Below the pieces are notes generated by a model. It was not told the DNA's origin and searched no databases. It was given only the letters and a program-made list of their open reading frames with translations. Both the position numbers and the translations under genes were made by a program. A DNA stretch of 64,000 bases from Qipengyuania pelagi (GTDB taxonomy: Bacteria > Pseudomonadota > Alphaproteobacteria > Sphingomonadales > Sphingomonadaceae): assembly GCF_009827295.1 (NCBI RefSeq), contig NZ_WTYD01000002.1, forward strand, positions 372,001 to 436,000, written 5' to 3'. Each line of letters begins with the position of its first letter. Position 1 is the first letter of the stretch. Below, piece after piece: positions 47,196-56,561 of this stretch.

Positions 47196-47942
47196 ATGGA
47201 CCTGCTGGCCGGATATGGCACGGCGGCGATCATCGCCGCGCTACTCGCTGCGTTCGGCTCGGCCTTCGTGCGCGGATTGACCGGGTTCGGGATGGCGATC
47301 CTGCTGGTGCCGATCCTGGCGCTGGCGCTTTCGCCCGTCCATGCGGTGCTGCTGACCAATTTCCTGTCGGTCTTCATCGGTCTGTCGGAAATCCGCAGGC
47401 TGCTGCGGAATGCGGAAAAGTCGGCATGGGTCATCATCGCGCTCGTCGCGGTGACGACGCCGCTGGGGCTCTATGCGCTCAGCCTGACCACGCCCGCCAT
47501 CGCGCGAGTCGTCATTGCCTTCATCGCCCTGTCGGCCTTCGTCGCGATCCTCCTGCCGCGACGGGGCGCGTTGGATCATCACCCGGCGACGACCGGCGGT
47601 GTCGGTATTTTGAGCGGATTGATGACCGGTTATGCCGGGATGCCGGGGCCGCCGGTCGTGCCCTATTATGTCGGGCGCGACATCCCGCGCGAGACGGCCA
47701 AGGCCTCGATGCTGCTGATCTTCACCTGCGCGTCGAGTGCGGGCCTCGTCAGCGGCACGGCGCTCGGTGTGCTGGAATGGAATCTGGCCCTGCTCGCGGC
47801 GCTGCTGTTCCCGGCCGTCTTGCTCGGCAACAGATTGGGCGACAGGCTTTCGGGCCGGATCGCGGACCGGACCTGGCGGATCTGCGTGGGCGCGGTGCTG
47901 GGCGCGGCGGCGGTGGCGGCGCTGATAAAAGCGGTTGGGTGA
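47196..47942 (+). CDS. TauE/SafE-family sulfite/sulfur anion exporter
   Basis: 248 residues with about eight membrane helices in two halves (residues 10-120 and 130-245). The first half has FVRGLTGFGMAIL, the second GYAGMPGPPVVPYYV, the two TauE repeat signatures. Members move sulfite, sulfoacetate or related anions. It starts nine bases after thrS, without functional relation apparent. Confidence 0.85.
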   Translation: MDLLAGYGTAAIIAALLAAFGSAFVRGLTGFGMAILLVPILALALSPVHAVLLTNFLSVFIGLSEIRRLLRNAEKSAWVIIALVAVTTPLGLYALSLTTPAIARVVIAFIALSAFVAILLPRRGALDHHPATTGGVGILSGLMTGYAGMPGPPVVPYYVGRDIPRETAKASMLLIFTCASSAGLVSGTALGVLEWNLALLAALLFPAVLLGNRLGDRLSGRIADRTWRICVGAVLGAAAVAALIKAVG

Positions 47943-47962
47943 AGGTGGCCGGCTGAAGCCGC

Positions 47963-48091
47963 TCAGAGCGGCAGGATCGGCCCGGCAAAGGCGAGCGCGA
48001 GGCCGCAGGCGCCGATGATCAGTGAGCGCAGCAGGTCCGTGGGACGCAGCGCGGCGAAAGGAGTGCGGACGAGAGCGATAGCCTTGGCCAT
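47963..48091 (-). CDS. 42-residue membrane protein
   Basis: MAKAIALVRTPFAALRPTDL followed by a helix (LIIGACGLALAFAGPIL). GGGAGC sits directly before the ATG. Codon use is natural; converges with the TauE gene. Unknown function. Confidence 0.5.
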   Translation of the reverse strand: MAKAIALVRTPFAALRPTDLLRSLIIGACGLALAFAGPILPL

Positions 48092-48149
48092 GCTCCCGTT
48101 GTCGCGCGAGAATGCTAAAAAAGTCTTAAGCGCGCCATTCCGCCAGCCC

Positions 48150-49139
48150 CTATCTCGCCGCGGGCATCTGCTGGCTGGCGCAATGGAAGCCGCCGCCGCC
48201 CGCCAGCACCGCATCGCCGGGCAGGCCGATGGTGGCGCGGTCGGGGAACAGATCGCCGATCGCCGCCACCCCGTCCTCGTCATAGGGGCTGCCGAAGGTG
48301 GGCACCACGACGAGGTTCGAGGTGATGGCGAAATTGGCGTAGCTCGCCGGTTCGACATGATCGCCGCTGGTCACGAGGCCGGGGGAGGGGATGCGGACGA
48401 GCTCGACTCCCGCCGCTTCGATCCTCTGCGCAGCGTCGTCATAGATCGCGGCATTGGGATCGTCCTTCCCCGTCGCCTGCGGCAGCGCGATCCGGCCCGG
48501 CGCCGCGAAGCGCGCGAGGTTGTCGACGTGCCCGTCCGTGTGGTCGTTGACCAGCCCGTCGCCCAGCCAAAGCACGCGCGTGAAGCCGAGATCGCGCTTC
48601 AGCCGCGCCTCGATATCCGCGCGCGAGAGATCGGGATTGCGGTTGGGATTGAGCAGGCATTGCTCGGTCGTCACGACGAGGCCGGTTCCGTCCCCGTCGA
48701 TCGCCCCGCCTTCGAGAATCCAGTCCGCGATTTCGAGCGGGAGGCCCGCATCCTCGGCCAGTTCGGCCCCGATCGTCTGGTCGCCCTCCATCAGATATTT
48801 GCCGCCCCAGCCGTTGAACTGGAATCGCCGTGCGACACGCGCATCGCCGTCGCTCAAGACCAGCGGCCCGGTATCGCGCAGCCACACATCGCCGTATGCG
48901 CGCCGCTCCAGCGTGACCGCCGCGCTCGTCAGCTGGCGCGCGCGCGCTTCGTTGGCGGCGTCGCGCACCAGCAGGCGGACCGCCTGCCCGCTTTCCGCGA
49001 CCGCATTGGCGAATGCCGCGATCTGTTCCTGCGCGCGGCCCAGAACGTCAGGCCATTCATCCGCAGCATGGGGGAAGCCGATCCAGAGCCAGTCCTGCTT
49101 CGCCCATTCGGGCGGCATGATCGGGGTATCGAGAGGCAT
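48150..49139 (-). CDS. aguA: Agmatine deiminase family protein
   Basis: 329 residues with the guanidino-modifying (PAD-like) fold. RRAYGDVWLRDTGPLVL, LEGGAIDGDGTG with catalytic Glu and Asp, DGLVNDHTDGHVDNLARF with catalytic His, and the nucleophile Cys in GGGGFHCASQQMP at the end. It hydrolyses agmatine to N-carbamoylputrescine on the way to putrescine. No N-carbamoylputrescine amidase gene is adjacent. The symbol rests on family level. Confidence 0.9.
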   Translation of the reverse strand: MPLDTPIMPPEWAKQDWLWIGFPHAADEWPDVLGRAQEQIAAFANAVAESGQAVRLLVRDAANEARARQLTSAAVTLERRAYGDVWLRDTGPLVLSDGDARVARRFQFNGWGGKYLMEGDQTIGAELAEDAGLPLEIADWILEGGAIDGDGTGLVVTTEQCLLNPNRNPDLSRADIEARLKRDLGFTRVLWLGDGLVNDHTDGHVDNLARFAAPGRIALPQATGKDDPNAAIYDDAAQRIEAAGVELVRIPSPGLVTSGDHVEPASYANFAITSNLVVVPTFGSPYDEDGVAAIGDLFPDRATIGLPGDAVLAGGGGFHCASQQMPAAR

Positions 49140-49241
49140 CGGCAGGCTCCGGTAATGGGCGGGCAAAGAGGGTGACGGGCGGGCGCCCTCTCGCACCTCG
49201 CACCTTGCGGGGCAAGCGCGCGGCGTCCATGCGATCGGGCG

Positions 49242-51944
49242 ATGGCCGCCGCACTCTCATCCTCTCCCGACTGGGCCGGAGCCTTAACGCGGGCGCGCGC
49301 GCATTCCCCGTTCCTGTCGCGCGCGCTGGAGCGATTGCCCGCGATCGAGGCGCTTTTGGAAAAGGGCCAAATCGAGGAGGCGCTGCTCGCGGCCAAGGCG
49401 GCGGGCGAGGATATCGAGGACACCGGCGCCGCGTTGAGGCGCGAACGGCTGGCTTTGGCATTGGCCCTGGCAGTGGGCGATCTCGCCGGAGGGCTCGAAC
49501 TCGATCGCGTGATGCGCGAATTGTCGACCTTTGCCGACCGCGCGCTCCACGCGGCGATCGCGGCTTCGATCGCGCGGCGTGTGCCGGGAGCCGCGCCCGA
49601 TGGCATGATCGGCCTCGCGCTCGGCAAGCATGGGGCGGGCGAACTCAATTACAGTTCGGACATCGATCCGATCCTGATCTACGATCCCGACACATTGCCC
49701 CTTCGCGAGCGCGACGAGCCGGGCGAGGCGGCGCAGCGCTATGCGCGCGAAACGGTGCGGCTCCTGTCCGAGACCACGCCCGAGGGATATGTCTTCCGCG
49801 TCGACCTGCGCTTGCGTCCGGCGTCCGAAGTCAGCCCGCTGGCAATCCCGATCGGCGCGGCGACGACGCATTACGAAAGCTCGGCGCTTGCATGGGAGCG
49901 CGCCGCCTTCATCCGCGCACGGGCGGCGGCGGGCGACATCGCGGCGGGCGAGCGCTTCCTCGATGCGATCCGCCCCTTCGTATGGCGGCGCAGCCTCGAT
50001 TTCGGCGCGATCGACGAAATCCGGCGGCTGACCGCGCGCATCCGCGACAGCCATTCGGGGCCGACAGAGGCGGGGCCGGGCTTCAATCTCAAGCTCGGGC
50101 GCGGCGGCATTCGCGAAATCGAATTCTTCGCCCAGACCCATCAGCTGGTCCATGGCGGGCGCGATGCCTCGCTGCGGGGGCGGGGCACGCGCGCCGCGCT
50201 CGACGCGCTGGCGGCGACGGGGCATATCCCGCCCGACACCGCGCGCATATTGGGCGAGGCCTATGACCGGCTGCGCACGATCGAACACAGACTTCAGATG
50301 GTCGCGGACCGCCAGACGCACAGCCTTCCCGAAGGCGAAGCGCTGGAGAATGTCGCGCATCTGCATGGGCTTGAAAATGGCGCGGCTCTGGTCGATCTGG
50401 TGGCAAGGACCTGCGCCCCCGTGGCGGAGCTGTTCGGCGAGTTGATCGCGGAAGATGGCGGCGCGCCTGCCTCTCCCGCCGCGCCGAATCGGCTGGAAGA
50501 GCTGGGTTTCACCGATGCCGAAACCGTTTCGCAGCGGATCGCGCGCTGGAGCGATGGCCGCTATCGCGCGCTGCGCAGCGCGGCGGCGATCAGCGCGTTC
50601 GAGGCGATCCTGCCCGACCTGATCGAGGCAATCGCCGAAAGCGAGGCGCCCGACCACGCGCTCGCGCGGTTCGAGACCCTGCTCGAGAAACTGCCCAGCG
50701 CGATCAACCTCTTCCGCCTGCTCGAAGCGCGTCCCGGCCTGTTCCAGCTGCTGGTCGACTGCCTGACGCTCGCCCCGCCGCTTGCCGACGAACTGGCGCG
50801 CAGGCCGGACCTGCTCGATGCGCTGATCGACCGCTCGGCCTTCGACCTTCCCGGCGATGTCGCGTCTCTCAACGACCGGATGGCGCGGGGCGAGCGGGGC
50901 GACGATTACGAACGCAAGCTCGATCGCATCCGCGTGGTCACGGGCGAACAGCGCTTTGCCCTGGGGATGCAATTGATCGAGGCGCAGCAGGACCCGCTCG
51001 ATGTCGCCAGCGCCCTGTCGCGCGTGGCGCAGGCGGCGCTCAACGTCGCGCTCGATGCGGCGCAGGAGGAATTCGCAGCCCGTCATGGCCGCTTTTTGGA
51101 TGGCGAGCTGGTGGTGCTCGGCCTCGGGCGATTGGGCGGAGGGGCGCTGACCCATGCGTCCGATCTCGACATCGTCTATCTGTTCACGGACGGCGCGATC
51201 GGAGCGGAATCGGATGGGGGCCGCCCCTTGGGACGGACGCTCTATTTCAACCGCCTCGCCCAGCGGGTCAGCGCCGCGCTGAGCGTCCCGACTGCCGAGG
51301 GCGCGCTGTACGAGGTGGATACGCGGTTGCGGCCCCAGGGCGCGCAGGGGCCGCTGGCCGTGGGGATCGACGGCTTTGCCCGCTATCAGCGCGAGGATGC
51401 CTGGACCTGGGAACACATGGCGCTGATGCGGAGCCGCGTGGTGGCCGGATCGGACGCGGCGCGCGCGCAGATCGAGGGGATCGTGCGCGAGATCGCCACT
51501 ATACAGCGCGATCCCGAAAAATTGCGCGAGGACGTCCTCGCCATGCGCAGCGAAATGGCGTCGCACAAAGCCTCCAAGGGTCCGCTCGACGCCAAGCTGC
51601 TGCGCGGCGGGCTGGTCGATCTCGAATTCCTCGTCCACTTCCTGCAATTGCGCGATCGCACCGCGCTGACGCCCGATCTGACCGCGGCGCTGGAAGAACT
51701 GGCCGGAGGAGGGCTGGTGGACGAGGATCTGCGCGAGGCGCATCGCTTCCTCACGCGCCTGCTCGTTGGCGCACGCCTGCTCGCGCCCGATCAGCAGCCG
51801 CCCGGCGGGGAAGCGCGGCAGGTTCTGGCACGCCTCGTCAGATGCGACGATTTCCCCGCCGTTCTGGCCGCGCTCGACCGGGCGCGGACCTGCGTCGCGG
51901 ACCACTGGGCGCGCGTTTTCAACACAGAATTGGAGATCACATGA
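49242..51944 (+). CDS. glnE: Bifunctional glutamine synthetase adenylyltransferase/deadenylase
   Basis: 900 residues. Two nucleotidyltransferase domains show GKHGAGELNYSSDIDPILIY (about 135) and GLGRLGGGALTHASDLDIVYLF (about 625), each GS...DxD. They are joined by a helical region where GlnB binds. The first removes AMP from glutamine synthetase, the second adds it, tying activity to nitrogen status. It is slightly shorter than the E. coli enzyme. It overlaps bcp by ATGA. Confidence 0.96.
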   Translation: MAAALSSSPDWAGALTRARAHSPFLSRALERLPAIEALLEKGQIEEALLAAKAAGEDIEDTGAALRRERLALALALAVGDLAGGLELDRVMRELSTFADRALHAAIAASIARRVPGAAPDGMIGLALGKHGAGELNYSSDIDPILIYDPDTLPLRERDEPGEAAQRYARETVRLLSETTPEGYVFRVDLRLRPASEVSPLAIPIGAATTHYESSALAWERAAFIRARAAAGDIAAGERFLDAIRPFVWRRSLDFGAIDEIRRLTARIRDSHSGPTEAGPGFNLKLGRGGIREIEFFAQTHQLVHGGRDASLRGRGTRAALDALAATGHIPPDTARILGEAYDRLRTIEHRLQMVADRQTHSLPEGEALENVAHLHGLENGAALVDLVARTCAPVAELFGELIAEDGGAPASPAAPNRLEELGFTDAETVSQRIARWSDGRYRALRSAAAISAFEAILPDLIEAIAESEAPDHALARFETLLEKLPSAINLFRLLEARPGLFQLLVDCLTLAPPLADELARRPDLLDALIDRSAFDLPGDVASLNDRMARGERGDDYERKLDRIRVVTGEQRFALGMQLIEAQQDPLDVASALSRVAQAALNVALDAAQEEFAARHGRFLDGELVVLGLGRLGGGALTHASDLDIVYLFTDGAIGAESDGGRPLGRTLYFNRLAQRVSAALSVPTAEGALYEVDTRLRPQGAQGPLAVGIDGFARYQREDAWTWEHMALMRSRVVAGSDAARAQIEGIVREIATIQRDPEKLREDVLAMRSEMASHKASKGPLDAKLLRGGLVDLEFLVHFLQLRDRTALTPDLTAALEELAGGGLVDEDLREAHRFLTRLLVGARLLAPDQQPPGGEARQVLARLVRCDDFPAVLAALDRARTCVADHWARVFNTELEIT

Positions 51945-52417
51945 CGGACACGGTTTTCGGCCCCGGCGACACTCTGCCCGATATCGCCCTCGAAACGATC
52001 GACGGTAGCGAAGTGAAGCCGTCCGACTTCGAGGGGCGCAAACTGGTGCTCTTCTTCTATCCAAAGGACAACACGCCCGGCTGCACCACCGAGGCAAAGG
52101 ATTTCTCCGCGCTGCGGCGCGATTTCGACGCGGCGGGCGTGGCCCTGCTGGGCGTCAGCAAGGATTCCAGCCAGAAGCACAGGAATTTCATCGCCAAGCA
52201 CGATCTAACCGTCGATCTCGCGACCGATGCGCAGGAAGGCGGCATGTCGGACGCGCTCGGTATCTGGACCGAGAAGCAGATGTACGGAAAGACCTTCATG
52301 GGCATGGTCCGCACGACCTATCTGATCGGCGAGGATGGGCGCATCCTGCGCGTCTGGCCGAAGGTGAAGGTGAAGGGCCACGCCGAAGAGGTGCTGGCCG
52401 CGGCGCGCGAGGCGTGA
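51941..52417 (+). CDS. bcp: Thioredoxin-dependent peroxiredoxin (Bcp/PrxQ)
   Basis: 158 residues. LVLFFYPKDNTPGCTTEAKDF carries the peroxidatic Cys; there is no Cys five residues later, so resolution may use a different Cys or thioredoxin directly. KHRNFIAKHDL and KVKGHAEEVL match the family. Removes peroxides in the cytosol. Coupled to glnE and DUF455 by overlaps. Confidence 0.94.
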   Translation: MTDTVFGPGDTLPDIALETIDGSEVKPSDFEGRKLVLFFYPKDNTPGCTTEAKDFSALRRDFDAAGVALLGVSKDSSQKHRNFIAKHDLTVDLATDAQEGGMSDALGIWTEKQMYGKTFMGMVRTTYLIGEDGRILRVWPKVKVKGHAEEVLAAAREA

Positions 52418-53226
52418 GCGAACGACCCGGCTTGTCGCACGCGATCCGCGCGGCGCTGCTGACCGGAGAGGCGAGCGCGAAAGTCTTCGCTGCGCGGCAG
52501 GTGGCGCGGGACTGGCGGCTGGGACGTTTACGCTTCGATCTGGGGGATGATGACGCCGCGCCCATGCCCGATCGCCCCGCCTGGCCCGACGATCTCGATC
52601 TGCTGCCGCCCTCGCAGATGCCCAAGCGCGGCAAGGGTGGGTCGGAGCGGGGGCGGATCGCCCTGTGGCACGCCCTCGCCCATATCGAATTCGTCGCCAT
52701 CGATCTGGCGCTCGATATCGTCGGGCGTTTCGGCGGCCAGATGGGCGAGGCGTTCGCGTCGGACTTTCTCGGTGTCGCGGCGGACGAGGCGATGCATTTC
52801 GCCCTGCTCGATCGCAAGCTCGCATCGCTCGGTTCGCACTATGGCGCGCTGCCCGCGCATGACGGGTTGTGGCAGGCGGCGCGTGATACGGCGGGCGATG
52901 TCGGGGCGCGGCTCGCCGTGGTGCCGATGGTGCTGGAGGCGCGAGGCCTCGACGTCACGCCCGCGACTCGCGACCGCGTGGCGTCATCGGGCGATTCGCG
53001 CGGCGCCGCGATCCTGCAACGCATCCTTGACGACGAAATCCGCCATGTGTCGCTGGGCACCAAGCACTTTTCGCGCGTCGCGGCGGCGCGCGGCGAAAAC
53101 CCACCGGAATTGTGGCGAAAATTGGTCGAAAGCCATTTTGCAGGGGTTATCAAACCGCCATTCAACGACTCAGCGCGTCGATCAGCCGGTTTGTCGCTAG
53201 AGTTCTACGGCGCACTTGCTTCGTAA
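52414..53226 (+). CDS. DUF455 ferritin-like protein
   Basis: 270 residues starting GTG within the bcp stop. Helices carry carboxylate/His pairs for a di-iron site: HALAHIEFVAID, ADEAMHFALL and DDEIRHVSLG. This is the ferritin-like DUF455 family, whose reaction is unknown. Coupling with a peroxiredoxin hints at oxidative protection, an inference only. Confidence 0.88.
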   Translation: MSERPGLSHAIRAALLTGEASAKVFAARQVARDWRLGRLRFDLGDDDAAPMPDRPAWPDDLDLLPPSQMPKRGKGGSERGRIALWHALAHIEFVAIDLALDIVGRFGGQMGEAFASDFLGVAADEAMHFALLDRKLASLGSHYGALPAHDGLWQAARDTAGDVGARLAVVPMVLEARGLDVTPATRDRVASSGDSRGAAILQRILDDEIRHVSLGTKHFSRVAAARGENPPELWRKLVESHFAGVIKPPFNDSARRSAGLSLEFYGALAS

Positions 53227-53356
53227 ACTTCTCTCCGCCACCCCAGAATGCACGAGACGTCGGGGGGTTCCGGCGGTGATGAAAATAGATCGGTGATCCA
53301 CGGGATTGGGAGCCGATCGGGGCCTTTACGGCCTTCGAAATATGGACGGGTCACAT

Positions 53357-54046
53357 ATGACGAAGCTTTTCAACCACGCTTTGCGGACGCTCGCACTCGG
53401 CCTGGGTGCCGCCGGCCTGATGGCCGCCGCGCCCGCCGCCGCCGAAAGCGCGAACTCCGCTGCGATGGTTCCGGCGGTCGATATGCCGGCGAAGGACACG
53501 GCCGGATCCACCGTCACCACCGCTGACGGCGATCGCCAGTTCGAACAGCTGTTTGCCAGCTGGGAACGCATGGACAAGGTTTCGGCAGGCATCGCGACCA
53601 CGCCGGTCTCGGTTCCCTCCGCCATGCCGCTGACCGATGCGCGGCTTTCGAGCGGGTACGGGATGCGCAATCACCCGGTGCTGGGCGGGATGCGCGGCCA
53701 CAAGGGTGTCGACCTCGCCGCGCCGACCGGCACGCCGGTCTATGCCACGGCGGACGGCTTCGTCAGCAAGGCCGACTGGTTCTCGAGCTACGGCAAGTAT
53801 ATTTCGATCGAACACGGCGCCTCGCTCCAGACGCGCTTCGCCCATCTGTCCGACATGGTCGTGTCGGCGGGCGACAAGGTGAAGAAGGGCGATCTGATCG
53901 GCTATGTCGGTTCGACCGGTCGTTCGACCGGCCCGCACCTGCATTACGAAGTCCGCGTCGATGGCGTCGCGGTCGATCCGTCGCCCTACATGGTCGCATC
54001 GGACGATCACCGCGATCACGCTCTGGCGCTGCTTTCCGCCGAATAA
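53357..54046 (+). CDS. M23-family peptidoglycan endopeptidase (LytM type)
   Basis: 229 residues with a signal peptide (MAAAPAAAES). The LytM domain has zinc-binding RLSSGYGMRNHPV, GHKGVDLAAPTG and the final GPHLHYEVRVDG. It cuts peptide cross-links or acts as an activator. The N-terminal 90 residues are disordered with a short helix. Two other ATGs lie upstream (53306, 53342); 53357 best fits the signal. Confidence 0.92.
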   Translation: MTKLFNHALRTLALGLGAAGLMAAAPAAAESANSAAMVPAVDMPAKDTAGSTVTTADGDRQFEQLFASWERMDKVSAGIATTPVSVPSAMPLTDARLSSGYGMRNHPVLGGMRGHKGVDLAAPTGTPVYATADGFVSKADWFSSYGKYISIEHGASLQTRFAHLSDMVVSAGDKVKKGDLIGYVGSTGRSTGPHLHYEVRVDGVAVDPSPYMVASDDHRDHALALLSAE

Positions 54047-54067
54047 GCGAAGAAACCATTCGGCACC

Positions 54068-54100
54068 AAAGGCGGCTGGGGGCAACCCCGGCCGCCTTTT
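54068..54100 (+). terminator. Intrinsic terminator after the M23 peptidase gene
   Basis: AAAGGCGGC-T-GGGG / CCCC-G-GCCGCCTTTT: an almost perfect hairpin with flanking A-run and T-run, 22 bases past the stop. Confidence 0.85.
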
Positions 54101-54194
54101 GCTTTGCCCCCTTCCGATCCATGGTTTAGGTTTCGGCCTGCAACCAGATCGCGTGCACCGGGACAAGCCGGGAGCGCCTTTGCGGGAGAGAGAC

Positions 54195-55733
54195 ATGCAT
54201 CCCATCGCGCACGCACAGGCGCGCCCGGACCATCCGGCCATCATCATGGCGGGCAGCGGCGAGACGGTCAGCTATCGCGCGTTGGATGAGACCGCCAATC
54301 GCTTCGCCCGGCTGTTGCGCGCGCGCGGCGTGGGCAAGGGTGCGCATTTCGGCCTGCTGATGGAGAACAACGCGCTCTATCTCCAGCTGGTCTGGGGATC
54401 GCAGCGATCGGGCGCGATGATGGTGCCGATTTCCACCCGGCTAACCGCGCCGGAAATCGCCTATATCCTGAATGATTCCGACGCGCGGCTGCTGGTCACT
54501 TCGGCCCGTTTCGCGGATCGGATCGAGGCTCTGCGCGCGCTCTGCCCGCAATGCGAGTTCCTGGTGCTGGACGGGGAGGGGGAGGAAGATCTCGCCGCCG
54601 CTCTCGCCGGACAGTCGGACACACCACTCGATGACCCGTCGCCCGGCCAGTATATGCTCTATTCCAGCGGAACCACCGGGCGCCCCAAGGGTGTGCGCCC
54701 GCGCGCGCCGGACAGCGACGATGTCCAGGCGCCGGTTCCCCTTGTCGGCCTCGCGGTGATGGGGGCGGGCGTGCCTGCCGACGGTTCGGCGGTCTATCTC
54801 TCGCCCGCTCCGCTCTATCACTCCGCGCCGCTCGGCTGGGGCACCACCGTCCACAGGCTCGGCGGCACGCTCGTCGTGATGGAGAAATTCGACCCCGAAG
54901 CCGCCCTTCAGACGATCGAGCGCTATAGCGTGACCGACAGCCAGTGGGTGCCCACCCATTTCGTCCGTATGCTGAAACTGGAGCCGGAGCGGCGCGCGGG
55001 CTACGACCTGTCGAGCCATCAGCGCGCGCTCCATGCCGCAGCGCCCTGCCCGGTGCCGGTGAAGCAGGCGATGATCGAATGGTGGGGGCCGATCGTAAAC
55101 GAATATTACGCCGGGTCCGAAGGGATCGGGATGACGCTGGTCAAGGCGCAGGAATGGCTGGAGCGGCCCGGAACGGTGGGCAAGGCGATCTTCGGCAAGC
55201 TTCATATCTGCGGGCCGGACGGCGCGGAACTGCCGCCGGGGGAGGACGGCCTGATCTATTTCGAGAACGAGATCCTGCCGACCTATCACAACGATCCCGC
55301 CAAGACGGCGGAGGCGATGCATCCCGAAGGCTGGATGACGCTGGGCGATATCGGCCATGTCGATGCGGAGGGCTATCTCTACCTCACCGACCGCAAGAGC
55401 CACATGATCATCAGCGGCGGGGTCAACGTCTATCCCCAGGAGGTTGAGAACCTTCTCGTCAGCCATCCCAAGGTAATGGACGCCGCCGTCATCGGCGCGC
55501 CCGATCCCGATCTGGGCGAACAGGTCGTCGCCGTGGTCCAGCCGGTGACGATGGACGAGGCCGGCGAGCAGCTGGAAGCGGAATTGCGCGCCTATCTCGA
55601 ACCGGAATTGAGCCGGATCAAGATGCCGCGCCTGTTCGAATTCCGCAGCGAACTGCCGCGCGAGGCGAACGGGAAGCTCTACAAGCGCGAATTGCGCGAC
55701 GAATTTGCCGCCCGTGCGCAGGCGGGCGCCTGA
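54195..55733 (+). CDS. AMP-dependent acyl-CoA synthetase/ligase
   Basis: 512 residues of the ANL superfamily. P-loop YSSGTTGRPKGV, EYYAGSEGIGMTLV, GDIGHVDAEGYLYLTDRKSHMIISGG with the hinge Asp/Arg, and catalytic Lys in REANGKLYKREL. It activates carboxylates to acyl-CoA via acyl-AMP. Substrate not readable; fatty-acid-CoA-ligase-like. GGGAGAGAGAC precedes ATG 54195. Confidence 0.93.
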   Translation: MHPIAHAQARPDHPAIIMAGSGETVSYRALDETANRFARLLRARGVGKGAHFGLLMENNALYLQLVWGSQRSGAMMVPISTRLTAPEIAYILNDSDARLLVTSARFADRIEALRALCPQCEFLVLDGEGEEDLAAALAGQSDTPLDDPSPGQYMLYSSGTTGRPKGVRPRAPDSDDVQAPVPLVGLAVMGAGVPADGSAVYLSPAPLYHSAPLGWGTTVHRLGGTLVVMEKFDPEAALQTIERYSVTDSQWVPTHFVRMLKLEPERRAGYDLSSHQRALHAAAPCPVPVKQAMIEWWGPIVNEYYAGSEGIGMTLVKAQEWLERPGTVGKAIFGKLHICGPDGAELPPGEDGLIYFENEILPTYHNDPAKTAEAMHPEGWMTLGDIGHVDAEGYLYLTDRKSHMIISGGVNVYPQEVENLLVSHPKVMDAAVIGAPDPDLGEQVVAVVQPVTMDEAGEQLEAELRAYLEPELSRIKMPRLFEFRSELPREANGKLYKRELRDEFAARAQAGA

Positions 55734-55903
55734 GCGCCGCGAAGCCGCCTTTCGGGTGCGAAAATCGAACTCCGTTCGTCGCATATTCCTACGGAAAATG
55801 ACCGATTTCTGCTAGGTGATCCACATCGCTAACACAGTAGGCCGATGCGCTCGTTTCGGTGGTGGAAGCGGGTGTTCAGGCCCATAAGCGAGAGGGGGGA
55901 ATC

Positions 55904-56542
55904 ATGACTTTGCTCGAACCGCACAACCTGCCTTTCGCCATCGCGATGGGGCTGATGGTGCTGCTGGCGCTGGTCCAGCTGCTCGGCCTCGGCGATTGGG
56001 GCGGGGACGCCGATTTCGATCTCGAGACCGGCGCGGACGGCGACGCCGCGCTCCAGCCGGGTATGATGGAAGGGTTCCTGACCCTGCTCGGGTTGGGACG
56101 CGTGCCCCTGACGATCTGGCTTGCGCTGTTCCTGCTGATGTTCGCCGGTATCGGCCTCAGCGTGCAGGAACTGGCGGAGAACCTGACCGGCGCGCCGCTC
56201 TATTCCTGGCTTGCGGCGGTGATCGCGGGGGGCGCGGCGCTGCCGGTGACGGGCGTGCTCGCGCGTCCGCTCGGCGCGGTGTTGCCCAAGGATCATACGA
56301 CCGCCGTGCGCACCGAAAGCCTGATCGGTCGCCGCGCCACGATCACCGATGGTGTCGCACGCGCCGGATCGCCCGCGCGGGCCCGCGTCCGCGACGTGCA
56401 TGGGCAGGCGCATTACGTGATGGTGGAGCCGCACGAGCAATCGAGCGAACTGCATTCGGGCGACGAGGTCCTGCTCGTCCGCCGCGAAAAGGACCAATTC
56501 TACGCGACCGCGCTGGCCGAGCGCCGCCTGTCGCCAAACTGA
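55904..56542 (+). CDS. YqiJ-like membrane protein with OB-fold tail
   Basis: 212 residues. Two or three membrane helices (PFAIAMGLMVLLALVQLLGL, TIWLALFLLMFAGIG, YSWLAAVIAGGAAL) and a C-terminal OB-fold-like NfeD-type domain (LIGRRATITDGVARAGSPARARVRD). Always paired with YqiK-type flotillin in Proteobacteria, as here (19 bases apart). GAGAGGGGGG precedes ATG 55904. Confidence 0.85.
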   Translation: MTLLEPHNLPFAIAMGLMVLLALVQLLGLGDWGGDADFDLETGADGDAALQPGMMEGFLTLLGLGRVPLTIWLALFLLMFAGIGLSVQELAENLTGAPLYSWLAAVIAGGAALPVTGVLARPLGAVLPKDHTTAVRTESLIGRRATITDGVARAGSPARARVRDVHGQAHYVMVEPHEQSSELHSGDEVLLVRREKDQFYATALAERRLSPN

Positions 56543-56561
56543 TTTCAACTAGGGGGTGTTG

